Shown: in pieces, positions 21,600 through 34,742 of the stretch
Layout: each line of letters begins with the position of its first letter
Position numbering within the stretch: position 1 is the stretch's first letter
Notes under the pieces: model-generated
Database searches by the model: none
What the model was told of the DNA's origin: nothing
What the model saw: the letters and a program-made list of their open reading frames with translations, nothing else
Made by a program: the position numbers and the translations under genes
From: Portulaca oleracea
Taxonomy: Eukaryota; Streptophyta; Magnoliopsida; Caryophyllales; Portulacaceae
Length of the DNA stretch: 64,000 nucleotides
Direction of reading: 5' to 3'
NCBI GenBank assembly: GCA_029582165.1
Contig: CM055892.1
Span: 11,450,754 to 11,514,753 of the forward strand

Positions 21600-22960
21600 A
21601 ATCAACACTAGTGAAATTGGTCAAGGATGTTCATGGACCAGACTACCCCTACTCTCAAGGGAAAACTATGAAAACTGAAGAGGCATATGGAAAAATTTTC
21701 CTCAAGGATCAAGATGAGGATTTATGGAATGTCAGTACAGATGAAGACTATCTGACACTAACCAAAAAGACTACTGAAAGGACTACGTACTGTCCTAAAA
21801 GATAAATCTGAGTGCACTAATGGGGAAAAAGATTTATTGAAAAATGAATACTCGAGCCTTAGATCTATTATTCTACAGTCTTAAATCTAACAAATTTGAA
21901 AGAGTTTCCACTTATGAATATGCTAAACAGGTCTGGGACTACCTAATCACAACCTATGAAGGAACCAGTCAAGTTAAAAACACCAATGCGGATATCCTTG
22001 TGTAGAAATATGAAGCCTTCAAAATGGAAGAAAACGAGTCAATTGAGAATATGTTCAAGAGATTTAGCAGCATCATCACCCACCTCAAATCCTTGGGAAA
22101 AACCTACCCAAATGAGGAGTAGGTCAAAAAGGTGCTCAGATGTTTACCAAAATGGAAATGGGGACCAAAGGTGATAGCCATTGAAGAAGCTCAAAATCTC
22201 AATACACTACAACTTGAGGAACTAGTTGGAAAGCTAATGGCTCATGAAATACAACTGCTCAAGAACACATAGCAAAAGGGCATCGCCTTAAAGGTAATCA
22301 AAGAGTCCGATAATGAGTCAGAAGATGAAAAAGAAGAAACTATTGCAATGCTTGCTAGAGGCTTCAAAAAGCTCTACAAAAGGAATCTCACGTTCAGAGG
22401 ATATGTGAAAGACTAATCAAATAGGAAGCTAGTCTAGAAATGTAAGGTCTCCATTAGAGATGTCCCTGACTCCTTTAATTGTGTTTGGCTGTGGAAGTGC
22501 AGATCACTTGGTGAAAGATTGTCCTCACACAAGACAAAACAAAGATAAAAAAAAACAGCAAGCCGAGAAAACAAAATCGTAAAGCAATGCTTACAGCCTA
22601 AAGTGACAGTGACACTAGTGAGAGTGGAAGTGAACCGGAAGGAATAGGAAACGTCTGTCTGATAACAAGCACAAATGAAATGAAGGAGATTCCTCAAATA
22701 ATGAAGAGGTAGCCATCAATGAACTCCTTCTGCTTGGCCAAGACTCACATGGCTCACAAATTAGCCATCAATGTTTCACATGTTTACATACTCTCAAACA
22801 CTAGTTGTAAAAGTAAAGCACCTTACTAAATTTTCCAACCACCTTAGTAGAACGGTAGAGATCAACTTCAATGCTAGAAATGATCAACTAGTGGCTGAAA
22901 ACATCAAACTAAAAGTTGAAGTGGGAGAAATTGGTATAAGGACCTTAACAGACTGATAAA
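21600..22960 (+). pseudogene. Broken gag of the Sirevirus-like copia element
   Basis: Downstream of the primer site the plus strand encodes a UBN2-type capsid region in pieces. Recognisable phrases are AKQVWDYLITTYEGT (about 21925), NESIENMFKRFSSIITHLKS (about 22030) and LQLEELVGKLMAHE (about 22210), in the order usual for copia Gag. A partial zinc knuckle, GCGSADHLVKDCP, lies near 22490; its first cysteine is missing. A charged, probably coiled segment follows (22861-22956). In-frame stops (for example before KYEAFKMEE and after HLKSLGKTYPNEE) and frame changes show it is dead. No protease, integrase or reverse transcriptase follows; homology ends near 22990. The role of the intact family protein is to form the virus-like particle. 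Confidence 0.75.
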
Positions 22961-23004
22961 TGAACTGGTCACCAAAACCCATTCTTGCAGAAACAAAGGT
23001 CTTT

Positions 23005-23770
23005 TGTTGTCCACACCACTCGCTTAACTTAGTAAAAGTGCCACCTACTCGAGCTAACTCATCTCCTCCAAAGAGTCTTGGTTGTGCTCAAGAGTCGTGC
23101 TCGCGACGTGCTGTGTCACGGCCATGACCCCGCGATAAGGAGAATTCTAGCTAGCTACTTCGAGAATCATCATGGGTAACGCTCGTGACCCTCTAGAAGG
23201 CACCACATTGTCCAGGCTTCCGAACGTGATCATGCCCGTGACACGTTAGTGGCACCAGGACTCATTTGGGAAATTTCGGATGTCATGCCCGTGACATAAT
23301 TGGGAAATCGGGTTTCAGCCGATTTTCACTCTTTTTGTTTCTCCCCCTTTTGTGTATTTCCCTTTTAGCCCTCCCCTTATGTTTTGTAAAGCCTTTCGTA
23401 ATTAAGGGGCTCTTTTGTTATTATATAATTCAAGTCTCTCTTCCAACTCAATGACCATATATATTTGGCATTGGGAGAGAAGAGAGACTCATACATTGAT
23501 AAATGAAATTGCAAAGCTTTAACTTTCTTCTCTCTCTCTCAAATCTTGTTTGCTTTATCCATTTGCTTAATGGTGTTGCAAGTCTTCTTTTATGGACTTT
23601 GTGGTGGTCTAGCCTTTAGCAAGTTCTTGGTGGGTCGCAATTCTTAGGTGGTGGATTTCCTTTATCCTAAGTCCATATCAGGTTCAAGGTGGTTTTCTTG
23701 GTTTGAAATCATCATCCTCCATCTTCTCCAACTCAAGCATCTCCAAATCCTACCATAATATCTTTCAGAA
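23005..23770. mobile_element. LTR-like segment, family uncertain
   Basis: It starts TGTTGTCC after a purine-rich AGAAACAAAGGT and carries repeated dyads built on CATGCCCGTGAC (23100-23300), the style of motif seen in other LTRs here. TATATAATTCAAG near 23424 could be a TATA region. The right end and TSD were not found, so this is a tentative call. Confidence 0.3.
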
Positions 23771-25639
23771 AGGGTAAACTTCACCTCACCCTACTCTACC
23801 TTACTCCACTTCACTCTCTCCCCAAGTAAGGGTAAGGAGGAGTAAGATCCTTACTCATCCTCACTAACCCCTCCTTACCCCACCTTCTAAGCAGACCCTA
23901 AAATCAACAATCTCTACTCCCCAAAGTACACCTCAACATAGATTAAAAACGTAATTCAAACTATCATGTACAGATCATATTGAGAAGTACCGACGAATCA
24001 TGTACGAATTGAATCATATATTGAGAAGTCCCAAGCAAACAACTGACTCGAGCATAGATATCAATTATTAATCATAAGGGGAATGTGAAAAATATGACTA
24101 GTGTCAATAAATACGTACTAATTACAACTAAAAAGTATAACTTTTAAATTGATTGAAGACAATTCATGACTGTTTTCTTAAAAAAATTCTTAGAACATAC
24201 TGATCATTCAACTGACCAAGTATAGATAATTGCTCATAAGAATAGGGGAGGTATGTAAAATATGGAAAATGATTTATTTATGGAGGAAAGATTCGATTGG
24301 TGAATTTAAAATGGGTACATATAATAGTAGAGGTTGCGCTTATAACTAGACTATCATATGGCTACTAGGATAGGGTGCCGATTCGGGGAAAAGGGTAAAG
24401 ATGGGGATGATTGCCACCCATCTTTATGAATGAAGGATTAAAAGCATTGGTTGCTTTCAATTTTTCAGGTGTCAAGTGTGTCTAAGGCAAATGTGAGAGG
24501 GACATCCACCTCCTCACCGTCCCTGGATATATCCTTGTCTAGGACTCATTAACCAAAATATCAGGATTTTAGCTTTTTTCTTTTTCTTTTGAAATTGATC
24601 AAACTAGTAATAAAATTATCATTTGTGAAATTGTAAAAATTGAAGTTAATTGTTGATATATTTAATAATATTCACTAGGTATTATGTGAGGCCGTCTCAG
24701 TACCATAAATTCATCGTGAAATGCATATTATTTTGTGACTTTTCATGATTATAGATGTTACTAACGATTTTGTTAGGCTTACTCATAATGAAATCGTTTC
24801 TTCATAAATTATTAGTTGCATTCATGTTTAAAAGTTATTAGAATATCGACCATTATTCATAGTAAAATATTAAAAAATCATCTTATAGAAAATTCATCTC
24901 ACAATAAAGTTACTTGAGAAAATCTCATATTAGAATTTGCATTTAATATAGATATGGTTCTTTTTTTTTGCTATAATTCTAATTTTAGTACATTGTTGTA
25001 TTGGTCATTTGCTTTTTCTAAGATTTTATCCTAATAATTATTGAAAAAAAAAATACAATATTTACATGAGATTGTCTACATTGTTCTTTTCATAGTGTAG
25101 AGTTGGAGGATGGAAAATGTAAGAAAGTATATAGAATAGAGTTGAAGGAGTAGAATACCGTTTGGTAAAATAAGTCACATCAACTAAATCATTTAAATAT
25201 ATGAATTATTAAATATTTGTATATAGTTTATAATTTTTTGTAAGATATTATGAGTAAAACGAGTTACATCATTTATTAAATATAAGCATTATATCATGCA
25301 AAATTGGTAAGAAGATATGAATAGTGTAGAAAAGGTAAATAAAATAAATAAGAATAGAATAAATAGAATAAATTTATTCTACATCACAAATAGGACCTAA
25401 TATTATGAGGCAATTGATAATGCATGATGTGACAAATGTACCGGTGGTGGAAATGATTTGAGCAAAGTCTAAGCTTGATAGGTTGGGTTCCATCATGAGT
25501 CATGATCCATTTTTGAATTCAACTAAACTACGAATTGTGAACTCAATGAACTCAAACATTGTGTTGAAAGCTTGGTGTGTCTCATTAGCTCATTACCTAT
25601 CCAAACTTAAATAGGAAAATTTGTATATATCTACCTTCA
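23771..25639. other. No gene recognised; AT-rich spacer
   Basis: A GC-richer inverted motif pair at 23775-23890 (CACCTCACCCTACTCTACC and GTAAGGAGGAGTAAG) may be a MITE end, but no partner end or TSD was found. Confidence 0.35.
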
Positions 25640-26510
25640 GGTGTGACATTAAAAAATTGAGTAAATTAAGATTTTACCCATTGAAGTTTAATGAAAGTGG
25701 AAATTTACCCTTAAGATTTAGGAAATTGGGCTTATCCTATTTGAAGTTTGGATCTTTTATTATTTTACTCCTTTTGTGGCGAATGACAATTTTATCCCTG
25801 TAGGATAGTATGAAAAGTAGGGGTGGGCAAAAAATTCGTAATCCGCGATCCGATCCAAGAACTCGATTATTCGATCCGAAAAAATGGATAATTAGCGGAT
25901 AATTTTTGAAGTTGGGAGATCGGTTAACCGAACTGAATTTTTTCCCCGGATCATGGATCGGATACAGATCGAAGGCTGAAAAATTCGGACAATCTATCGG
26001 TTATCCGAAAATCATTAATTTTCAACTTTTAAACTTCAAATGTTATTTTTTGTGGTAAATTAGTAGTCATTAGCGTAGAAAACTAGAAATGTAACACAAT
26101 ACATAAAGTTTACCATTTTGAACCCATTAAGGTAAGAAGCATAATGATTATTATTGTACGAGTGCTTTATAATCCGTGATTATACAGTTATCCGATCCGA
26201 ATGCGGTTAACCGAGACTTTCCGATCGGATACAGATCGCAAATTTTATTATCCGACAATTCGGTTAACCAAAACTTTCGGATCGGATACGATCATGATTT
26301 TAACTACCCGAAGATACGATTAACCCATCCGAATTTATGATCGCATCGGTTAACCGATCCATGCCCACCCCTAATGAAAAGTCTAAAATAACCATAATTA
26401 AAAAATGAAAAGACAACTTTACCCCTCCAAAAAATTAATCAGTTAATTTCACCGTGTGTTGCCGCCTCCTTCATGTTCAAGTTATGTTTCCCCTGCTGTA
26501 GAAATTTTAT
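25640..26510. mobile_element. Left arm of a Mutator-like MITE copy, split by a hAT MITE
   Basis: 25640-25817 plus 26382-26510 resembles the arm at 26560-26790 (ATTTTACCC, TTGAAGTTT, CCTATTTGAAGTTT, ACTTTACCCCTCC). The two parts are separated by the insertion at 25818-26373. The outer end was not resolved. Confidence 0.45.
25818..26373. mobile_element. hAT MITE (556 bp) with perfect 8-bp TSD
   Basis: Ends are TAGGGGTGGGCA and TGCCCACCCCTA, flanked by ATGAAAAG on both sides (25810-25817 and 26374-26381). The interior holds repeated GGATCGGATACAGATCG-type and GGTTAACCGA motifs in both orientations, giving a fold-back structure. No transposase is encoded; an autonomous hAT elsewhere would be needed to move it. 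Confidence 0.9.
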
Positions 26511-26550
26511 GTTAAGGGCAATTTTGTCCATTAATATTAATTTTATCAAT

Positions 26551-27112
26551 GAACTAATTAGGTTTTTACCCCTTGAAGTTTTGAAATAGTAGGATTTTAC
26601 CCTCAAGGTTTTGAAAATTAGGTTTACCCTACCTCAAGTTTAAACTCATAATTATTGTACCCATTTTCCGGTGGAAGACAAAACTACCCCTATAGAAGGG
26701 TGTAAAAAGTCTGAGATGACCCTAAGTAAAAGTAACAAAAGACATATTTACCCCTCCCAAAAAGAATAACAAAGTGTCGCCACTCCTTTCATCGTCGTTA
26801 AGGTTGTCCTGCTCGAAACACTGGATGAATCAAAGAATGAAAACTCAGATATTGAACAAAGATTAGGAAGAGTGGGATGGGTTTAATTTGTCACCTGTGC
26901 AAATGGATTTTTAAATGGAGGACATTTCGTCAGTTCGCATTAGTCTAAACACTAACTTCATCTGAAAAGGATGCATTTAATATTTAATACAAAGGTAAGG
27001 TGGGAATTTATTGCTTAGTTTAAAGTTGAGGTAGGATAAACCTAATTTCCGAAACTTGGGGGGTAAAATCCTACTTTCTCAAAACTTAAAGGGGTAAAAA
27101 CCTAATTAGTTC
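26551..27112. mobile_element. Mutator-like MITE (562 bp) with long inverted arms
   Basis: The left arm starts GAACTAATTAGGTTTTTACC and the right arm ends with its complement; complementarity continues for about 100 bp. Flanks TTTATCAAT and TTTATTAAT match at 8 of 9 positions, the Mutator TSD length. The central part has no coding capacity. Confidence 0.65.
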
Positions 27113-27128
27113 TTTTATTAATAATTTG

Positions 27129-27284
27129 ATCTGAAAAGGTTGTATTTAGTATTTAATACAAAGGTTAGGTGGGTTAATTATTAGTTGATTCAAACTTAAG
27201 GTAGGATAAAACTAATTTTTAAAACCTTGGGGCTAAAATCCTACTTTCACAAAACCTCAACGGGTAAAAACCTAATTAGTTCTT
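27129..27284. repeat. Tandem second copy of the right arm of the Mutator-like MITE
   Basis: It repeats 26957-27112 in the same orientation (CTGAAAAGG, ATTTAATACAAAGGT, GGTAGGATAAA, AAAACCTAATTAGTTC), leaving the element with two right arms. Confidence 0.6.
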
Positions 27285-27657
27285 ACAAAATTCAACCCTA
27301 AATTTTTATATTATAATTTAAATTTACGTGTTTTGGAACTTTCACTGTTTATTTCAATTTTCCAATTTTCCGGCAAATTTGATTGGAGTGAGTATTTTGA
27401 CTGATTTGCCCTTATTTGATGTAATTTTATTATGTGAATTAGGATAATTTGATACTTTGTGAGTTTATGTGAATTAGGGTAGTTTTTACTACATTTTTAT
27501 TGGTTGAATATTTGTTTGAAAATATGAAAAAAAATAATTTTTTAAAAAAAGAAAAATTATAAGAAAAAAATACCAACAAAATATCTAAATCTGGAATTTA
27601 CCCTACTTTGTCGAGTTCATGACTTTATTTTTTTTTTGAGGGGAAAAGGCCAGGAAA

Positions 27658-30600
27658 TTATATTGCAACTTTATCCAAAGATACAGTCTGGGCAATTTGT
27701 CTGGGACACACCCCCAGCCAAATCTGCTCTTCCCCAACTGGAAGAATTTTGGCCATATTATGAGCGGCCAAATTACCCTCCCGTTTCACATGACTCCACC
27801 TACAACCAATCAAAGAGCTACTAAAACACAATAAATCATCCAAAATAACATCACACTCACTAAGAAAGAGTCTAGGGCTCCTCATCCGCTGGATTAAAGA
27901 GAGGGAATCAGACTCAAAAATTACTGACTGAAAAGCAAATCTCCGCGCTAAATGCACCACAAAGAGGTCCGCTTCAATTTCCACAATTAGAGGACTCCAT
28001 TATGCTATGATCTTTCTTACTGCAGCCACAACAACCTCTCCGTTGTAATCTCTCCCTACTACTCCCAGGCTTACAATGCCTTGAATAGAAAGCGAGGCAT
28101 CAAAGTTCAGTTTCAACCAATTTATGGGGGGGGGGGGACCAAACGGTTGCACCTACCTCCTGCACTACTCTTCTCTACTTCTTCATCTCCTCATGTGCTT
28201 TGAGATAGTCTGCCAATAATTTCTGAGTCGTCTGCAGGAGATTGTGGGGATGAGTATGATGTCTGTCAAAAACGTATTTATTCCTTGCTCCCCACAGCTT
28301 CCAAGCAACTACTAACCGCAAGTTGAAAGCTTAAGAGTCACACTTTTCATGCCAAGTTGTTATCAAGTCTTGTGGGGTCATCTGATCAGAGGCCGAACAA
28401 ATCGTCTCATCCCCCAGTTGCACTCAAACCTCCTTCGCATCCCTGCATTCCACAACAGCATGCCAAACATCCTCTCGTTTGGTGACACCTTTCACAGATT
28501 GCTTCCTCCAATAAATGTCTTCTTTTTAGTGTTCCTTTCGTCAGGATGATATCCGAAAGCCACTGCCACCAAAAACATTTCGCCTTTGGAATGCACCATG
28601 AGTCCCAAAGTTGTGGCCAATACTTCTCAAATTCATTCCACTCAATGCTTGCGCCAAGGAGATATGCCGACTTTACTGTGAACAACCCTCGATCATCAAA
28701 ACACCACGCTTGCACATCTGGGTTCCTCCTTTTGCTGATGGTCATTGCCAAGATTAGAGCCTTATCTCTCTCATTGAAGATGTTGTTAATAAGGTCCACC
28801 TTCCAAGTCGCAACATAATGATCGATGAAATCACTGACCAGTTGTAATCCATCACGTGCAGATTGCATCGTGGTTACTCTCTTGCCTTGCTCATCAAAGA
28901 GCCAATCATCATTCCAAATATTGATTGATCTCCCATCGCCTACTCTCCAGTAGAGACCTTCTTTGAGCAACGCTTTAGAAGCCCAGATGCCTCTCCACGA
29001 GTAGCTCGGGTTATGGCCTAATGCAGCATCCAAGAAAGACTTGCCCGCAAAATATTTAGCATGGAATACTTGGTAGAAGAGCGAATCTTTATTATGTAAG
29101 AGTCTCCATCCTTGCTTAGTTAGGAGTGCGTCATTAAAAACTTCAAGACGACGAAAACCCAAGCCACCGAGACATTTAGGCCGACACAAAGAGCTCCATG
29201 ATTTCCAGTGCATACTTTGTTTGCCCTCCGACGACCCCCAAAGGAATTTAGCACACATCATATGTATCTCTTCGACCAATGTATTTGGAAATTTGAAAAT
29301 ACTCATGATATAAGTCGGAATGGATTGTATCAGTGCTTTAATGAGAGTCTCCTTACCAGCTCTTGATAACAGTCTTTCCTTCCACCCACTCAATTTCTTC
29401 CACACACAATCTCGGATACAACCAAAGATTGCTTTCTTGCTGCGACCAATAAAGGTAGGTGCACCAAGATATTTATCATGTTTGTCCCTCATCCTCATCC
29501 CCAGTAACATCGCCAACTCCTCTCTTTTCTCACCACCGACCCCTCTACTAAAAGAAACTTCAGACTTATCCATATTCACCTTCTGGCCCGTAGCTCTTTC
29601 ATATTGTTTCATAATTTTAACAATTTCAGAGCATTCTTGAGAAGTTGCTCTTGTAAAAAGGATACTATCATCGGCAAAGAAAAGATGGGAAATAGCCGGC
29701 CCATTTCGACTCGCTTTGGCACCATGGATGCGACCTGTCGCTGCAACCTCCCTTAATAGACCCGAGAAAGCTTCAGGAAGCAAAATGAATAAGTATGAGG
29801 AGATAGGATCACCTTGACGAAGCCCCTTGGAGGGGGTAACCTGAACAGAAGGACTGCCATTCACCAGCACTTGGTAAGAAACTGAGGACACACAATTGAG
29901 GACTATTCGAATCCACTGAGAATTGAATCCCATTTTATGAAGAACAACATCAAGGGAGGCCCACTCCACCCTATCATATGCCTTCTCATATCCAGTTTCA
30001 CCGCCATCATTCTTTTCCTCCCCATCGATCTTCTTTTCATAGTGTGGAAGAGCTCTTCAGCAACTAGAACATTATGTGTGATGAGACGGCCGGGCACAAA
30101 ACCACTTTGATTTGGAGAAATAATATGGGGCAGCAAGGTCTTCAATCTATTAGCCATAGTTTTGGATGCTATCTTATATATGACATTACATAGACTAATA
30201 GGCCTATACTGAGTCATATCATCTGGGTTTTTCACTTTCTGAATCAGAGTAATAAAAGTCTTGTTAGCATCCCATGGGATAACAACTCCTGATAGAATAG
30301 ATTGGATGAAAGACACAACATCGTCCTCAATAATGTGCCAATAAGATTGAAAAAACATTGCCTGCATACCGTCTGGGCCGGGAGCTTTGTGTGGAAGCAT
30401 TTGGAACAAGGCCGCTTTAATCTCCTCTCTCGTGCAGGGTTGAGTAAGGGTTGCATTCATGTCATCTGCTACCATTTTTTGAACACCACTAAGGGCTTCT
30501 TCATCCTCACTAGGCTCGCAGGACGCAAAGATATTGTTAAAATAGTTAGCTCTCTCAATCATGATTTGCTCAGAGCTTGTTGTATACGACCCATCTCCTT

Positions 30601-31702
30601 TCTTCAGTTGAGTAATTGCATTTTCCTCCTTCGATGGCTAGCCTTGTGGTGAAAACAGGAAGTATTCCTATCACCATCTTTGATCTCCAGCGCCCTACTT
30701 CTCAAAAACCATTTTTGCTCCCTTTTGTTCAATAGATCTTCTAAACGAGATGTGAATTGGCCCACTTCCTCAATTTGCTCCACTGTAGAAGGCTCGGAAT
30801 GGGCCTGGCCCAGTAACTTCTCCACATCAGAGATATCCCTGTCCATTTTCCCATACTTCTCATTTCCCCACTGAGTCAACAGTGCCATGCAATCTTGAAT
30901 TTTTTGCAACACTCCTTGTCCTTTACACCAGGCTTGTCTTACTAGAGCTTCACACTCCTCATCTTCAATCCAAAACTTTTCAAGCTTTGGGCTCCTTATC
31001 GTCGTTGGGAGGTCACCGAAGGATTAGAATCTAACAGAATAGGAGAGTGGTCAGATTTAATGCGGATAAGATGAAGAACCTTTGTATTCGGAAAATCAAT
31101 GCACCATGCATCATTTGCTGTGAAACGATCAAGCCGCTCCCTTATACTTCCTCTTTGCCACGTAAACCAGGGCCCTTTAAACCCTAAGTCATGCATATTG
31201 CACTCATCAAGAGCACTTCTAAAATTATTCATGTACCTCTGCTCCCTAACAACCCCACCCTCCTTCTCATCCGGCATCAATATCTCATTGAAATCACCCC
31301 TATCACTGTTGGAATATTGGGATCATTCGCCAACTTCCTCAGTAGATCCCACGTTTTCCATTTCTCTTGAGCCTCCGGCCACCCATAGAGCCCGATGAAA
31401 CGCATGCTACGCCTTCCCTCGGTCACGATATCCCCACAGATGTGATTACTCGAGTAAGATACCAGATTAAAGCTCACATCCTCTTTCCAGCATACAACTA
31501 AACCACCACTCCTCCCCCTACTACTTACTCCAAAACTATGAGTTAAGCCGATCTTCCTACCAATCAATTCCACTCTCCTAGCATCTAACATAGTTTCGGA
31601 GAGAAAAACTATGTCCAGGCTGAATTTATGGCTCCAGAAACGGAGCGCGTGTACTGCTCGAGGGTTGCCACACCCTCGACAGTTCCAACATAGGAGTTTC
31701 AT
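27658..31702 (-). pseudogene. LINE ORF2: endonuclease, reverse transcriptase, zf-RVT, RNase H (frameshifted)
   Basis: Starting ATG at 31702 (MKLLCWNCRGCGNPRAV), an AP-like endonuclease runs to about 31000. A one-base loss before the DFNEI motif (about 31285) breaks the frame. A linker with HHKASHRRRK precedes the reverse transcriptase. Its landmarks are HKAPGPDGM, QYRPISLCNVIYKI, KLDMRRAYDRVEW (interrupted by a frameshift near 29965) and the catalytic FFADD near 29680. The downstream zf-RVT region has CFWWQW and CERC near 28500. An RNase H fold of the RVT_3 type is found at 28130-27658 with NFDASLSIQG, FESDSLSLIQ and HVKREGNLAAH, broken by a stop near 27990. In intact elements this protein nicks target DNA and copies the RNA in place. 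The order and length fit plant L1 elements. Confidence 0.9.
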
Positions 31703-31706
31703 TGGG

Positions 31707-32683
31707 CTAGGCGGGGTTGACATCGCCAACCTCCACCTCTGGGATAATTGTTGCACCATTTTCATCCATCACTCGGACCTTCCTCTCTCCAAGAATAGCT
31801 CCTCTTACATCTTCACTTTTTCTGTTGTTACCCTTTTCCAATATGAGGTCTGCAACATTAGTACTCCGCGCTCCATAAACCTTCACAAGTATTTCCAAAC
31901 CTTCCCACAGCATCTTAGATTTCTCCATGCAGTTTGCATTATTACCTCCTCTCAGCTCCAACAATCTCTTCCTATCCTCCCCCCATTCATCATCTCTACC
32001 GCCCTTTCTCTTGCGTTTAATCGGTGAACCTTTCAGCCCCGCCCCGTAGGGCATATCTTCTTCTTCCATCCCCGAACGATATTTCTTACAACCTTTATAG
32101 ACATGCCCAATAATCCTACATAAATAGCAGTAATCCGGAATCTTGACATACCTTAAAGGGATCCACTTCGGCACTTCATCAATCTTCACTCTTAACCCCG
32201 CCTGACCGGCTTGTTAATGTCTATCTCCACTTTAACTTTGAGGTACTTCGAGTGTGCAAGAATATCTTCCTCATCCACTTCAAGAAAAACTCCTATTATG
32301 TTCCCGACGAACTCCGCAAACGCATGAGTTTTCTTTTTGAAAGGCAAATCAACAATTTTTGATCCAGAAACATGCCGTATCAAACTTCACTTCTGAGGGT
32401 TGCTCATTCCCATCATGTTTCTTGAGGAGCAACATATGACTATCAAACGTCCACGGACCCTCATTTAGAACTGCATCTCTGTCAGCTTCTGTAAAGAATT
32501 GGAAAGAGAACAAATTCCTTCCTAGTTCTTTAGTTACAACCCCTTCTTGTGGCCTCCATGTATTCCGCATCGTCGACATAAAAGCTTCTTGATTAAATCT
32601 TGCTTGGGTATGCAGTTTTCCAATCAAACAAAGAGCCGCTTGTTGTTCCACCTTTGCATAGACTCTTCCAAATTTGCAGCCAT
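31707..32683 (-). pseudogene. LINE ORF1: DUF4283-like RNA-binding protein with CCHC knuckle (frameshifted)
   Basis: It begins at ATG 32683 (MAANLEESMQ), then shifts frame after about ten codons. The next segment holds the DUF4283 core (QAALCLIGKLHTQ, NLFSFQFF, VLNEGPWTFDSHMLLL) at 32650-32350. Two further shifts occur near 32350 and 32200. The last segment carries a CCHC zinc knuckle, CYLCRIIGHVYKGC (about 32110), and a basic tail (KRKRKGG). The family protein coats the element RNA as a chaperone. The stop at 31709-31707 lies 4 bp before the ORF2 ATG. Confidence 0.85.
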
Positions 32684-32887
32684 ACTAACCCTACCTTCTT
32701 TCGCACGTCACAAAGAAGTCGAAAAGTAGGAAAAGACACACCACACAAACGTCCCGGATGGACGAAGAAAACCAACCAACCCTGCACAATCGGAGGGAAA
32801 AAACTCCACACACCTACTGCGATCTAGGGTAGTGAAGAAAACTAGGGCTTCTTTTAGTAATTAATTAATGAATTCATAACTTTATTT

Positions 32888-33648
32888 ACTACAACATCTT
32901 TATTTTTTTTGTATATTTTCTAAAAGTCTAGAGAAATATGATTTTACTCAAATATCCAGGAAAAAAAAATAGTATATTTGTTTTTGAAAATCTATAAAAT
33001 ATAAAAAGATAACAATCACTGCACCATAGTATACGTTCTCAAAAAAGTTTAATTAAAAATAGTGGACATTCTCTAAACTCATACCTTCTCATCTTATTCT
33101 ATTTCTCTTCATGTCTCTCTTTTCCTTTGCGTGAAGAAGAAGACCAAAAAATAATAAAAGGGGATATATAATTGTAATAATGGATGAAATATGTAGCGAA
33201 GACACTTAATATTTTGAACTTTTTTTTTAAAAAAATATTATTATTGCTACTATCTATATATTTTGTGTTTTGGAAAATAAAATTCATGTCCAACTTCCAT
33301 AAGAGAAAATTTACGAGTTCAAACCCCAATTACAAATTACCTATTGCAAAAAGCTAAGGTACAATAGTCATTTTATACAATAGTTTAAAGGCTTCACCAG
33401 AAAATGAACAAAATTAAATAGGTAACAAAGGTAAGGGGAGGTAAATTATAACGTAAAAAAATGTCAGGGTTGAATTTTTTAATATCATAAGCCTGAAGGG
33501 AGATGTGTGCAAAATTTAACCTTAATATGTTCATAATTATATCAGGACCCTCCCACTATGCATATGATACCCTCACCATCGGATGAAACCGAATTGAAAA
33601 ATTTGTTTACTCTTCGTCGCTCCCTTTTGTAAATTTTTTCCAACTTTG

Positions 33649-33706
<58 letters not shown>

Positions 33707-34590
33707 CCACCACCGATGACCGCCACCACCACCGTAGACCACCAGCCACCGTTGACCGTCGCTTACTACCAAAGCGCCAACTTCATTTTTTATGAACTTC
33801 AATTATTTGTTTTGTAGTTGCATTTATGTGTTTATGAACGTGAATATGAATATGATTTTTTTGATTTTAATACCTTGAATTTAAAGTAGGTGTAGTTGTT
33901 TCTGGAATGCTTAAACCACAAAAATAAAAAAAAATGAAAAAGGTTCAGCCGCTCCCAGGTCGCGGTGGAACCATGGTGCATCCGTACCTGGTACACGGCC
34001 CGACCATGATCCAGCCGCAATCTGAGTGCAGGGGAACCATGGTGATCCCACCCAACGCGCGGCCAAACCATGGTCTAACAGCATTTTAGGTGCGGCTGGA
34101 GCATATGGTTCAACCGCGATCCTGGTGCAGCTTGAGGCCTCCGATGATTTTTTTTTCAAAAATTCAAAAAACCACTACACCTTACATTTTTGTTTCAAGC
34201 TAATCTGAAATTAAATTATTGTAGTTGGTTCTTTTGAGAAGAAAGAATTTTTGAGTTTTGAGAGCGGATAAGTAAATTGAGAAAGAAAGTTGAGAGAACA
34301 AATTAGAGAGAGAATGAGAGAGATGATGAGCAATGGAGAAATCTTCAAAATGAGAGGTGATGTAAGTAAAATGAGGAGCGACGTACAGTAATACCCAATG
34401 AAAAATATTAGAGAGGGAAAATTGACATCCATCTACACCACATAATAATGCTTGAATAGCAATTTCATTTGGATGATCGAAAGGTGACTCGCTAACATAG
34501 TAGTAGATTTTTTGATTTCATAAAACTGCCTCCACCTTACTTACAACCTTCCCTAGCTAGCTGCCCAATTAAAGTCCTTAGACTAGGTTT
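32888..34590. other. Spacer with a CT microsatellite and an LTR-like fragment
   Basis: 33651-33703 is a (CT)n run. At 33950-34140 the dyad ACCATGGT recurs (AACCATGGTGC, GAACCATGGTGATC, AAACCATGGTC, plus CGACCATGATC), resembling the repeated dyads of LTRs elsewhere in the window, but no LTR ends were found. Frames across the microsatellite (Arg-Glu repeats) are artefacts. Confidence 0.4.
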
Positions 34591-34742
34591 ACATAGACTC
34601 AACTATATATAAATGACAACTTCAAGCACAAGCTTCCCTTTTCTTTTTACCAACCGAGTCACACTTTCATTTCAATAATAATGTTCGGATAGGTTCATGG
34701 AAGAAAAAGGAGAGAAGAGAGGAGAAGCGTGTAGGAGAAAGG

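Larger units (their letters stand above)
27631..32872 (-). mobile_element. Near full-length L1-type LINE, inactive, with 15-bp TSD
   Basis: On the minus strand the element has a short leader, ORF1, ORF2 and an A-rich tail at 27631-27638. It is flanked by TTCATAACTTTATTT (32873-32887) and TTCATGACTTTATTT (27616-27630), matching at 14 of 15 positions. ORF1 and ORF2 are separated by 4 bp. Each carries several single-base frameshifts and at least one stop, so it cannot move by itself. Length of about 5.2 kb suggests almost no 5' truncation. Confidence 0.9.

Noticed and set aside
28546..31398. Several plus-strand open frames of 60-130 codons
   Set aside because: All are antisense shadows of the minus-strand LINE ORF2.
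33542..33802. Open frame with Arg-Glu repeats
   Set aside because: Product of the (CT)n microsatellite at 33651-33703 read on the minus strand.
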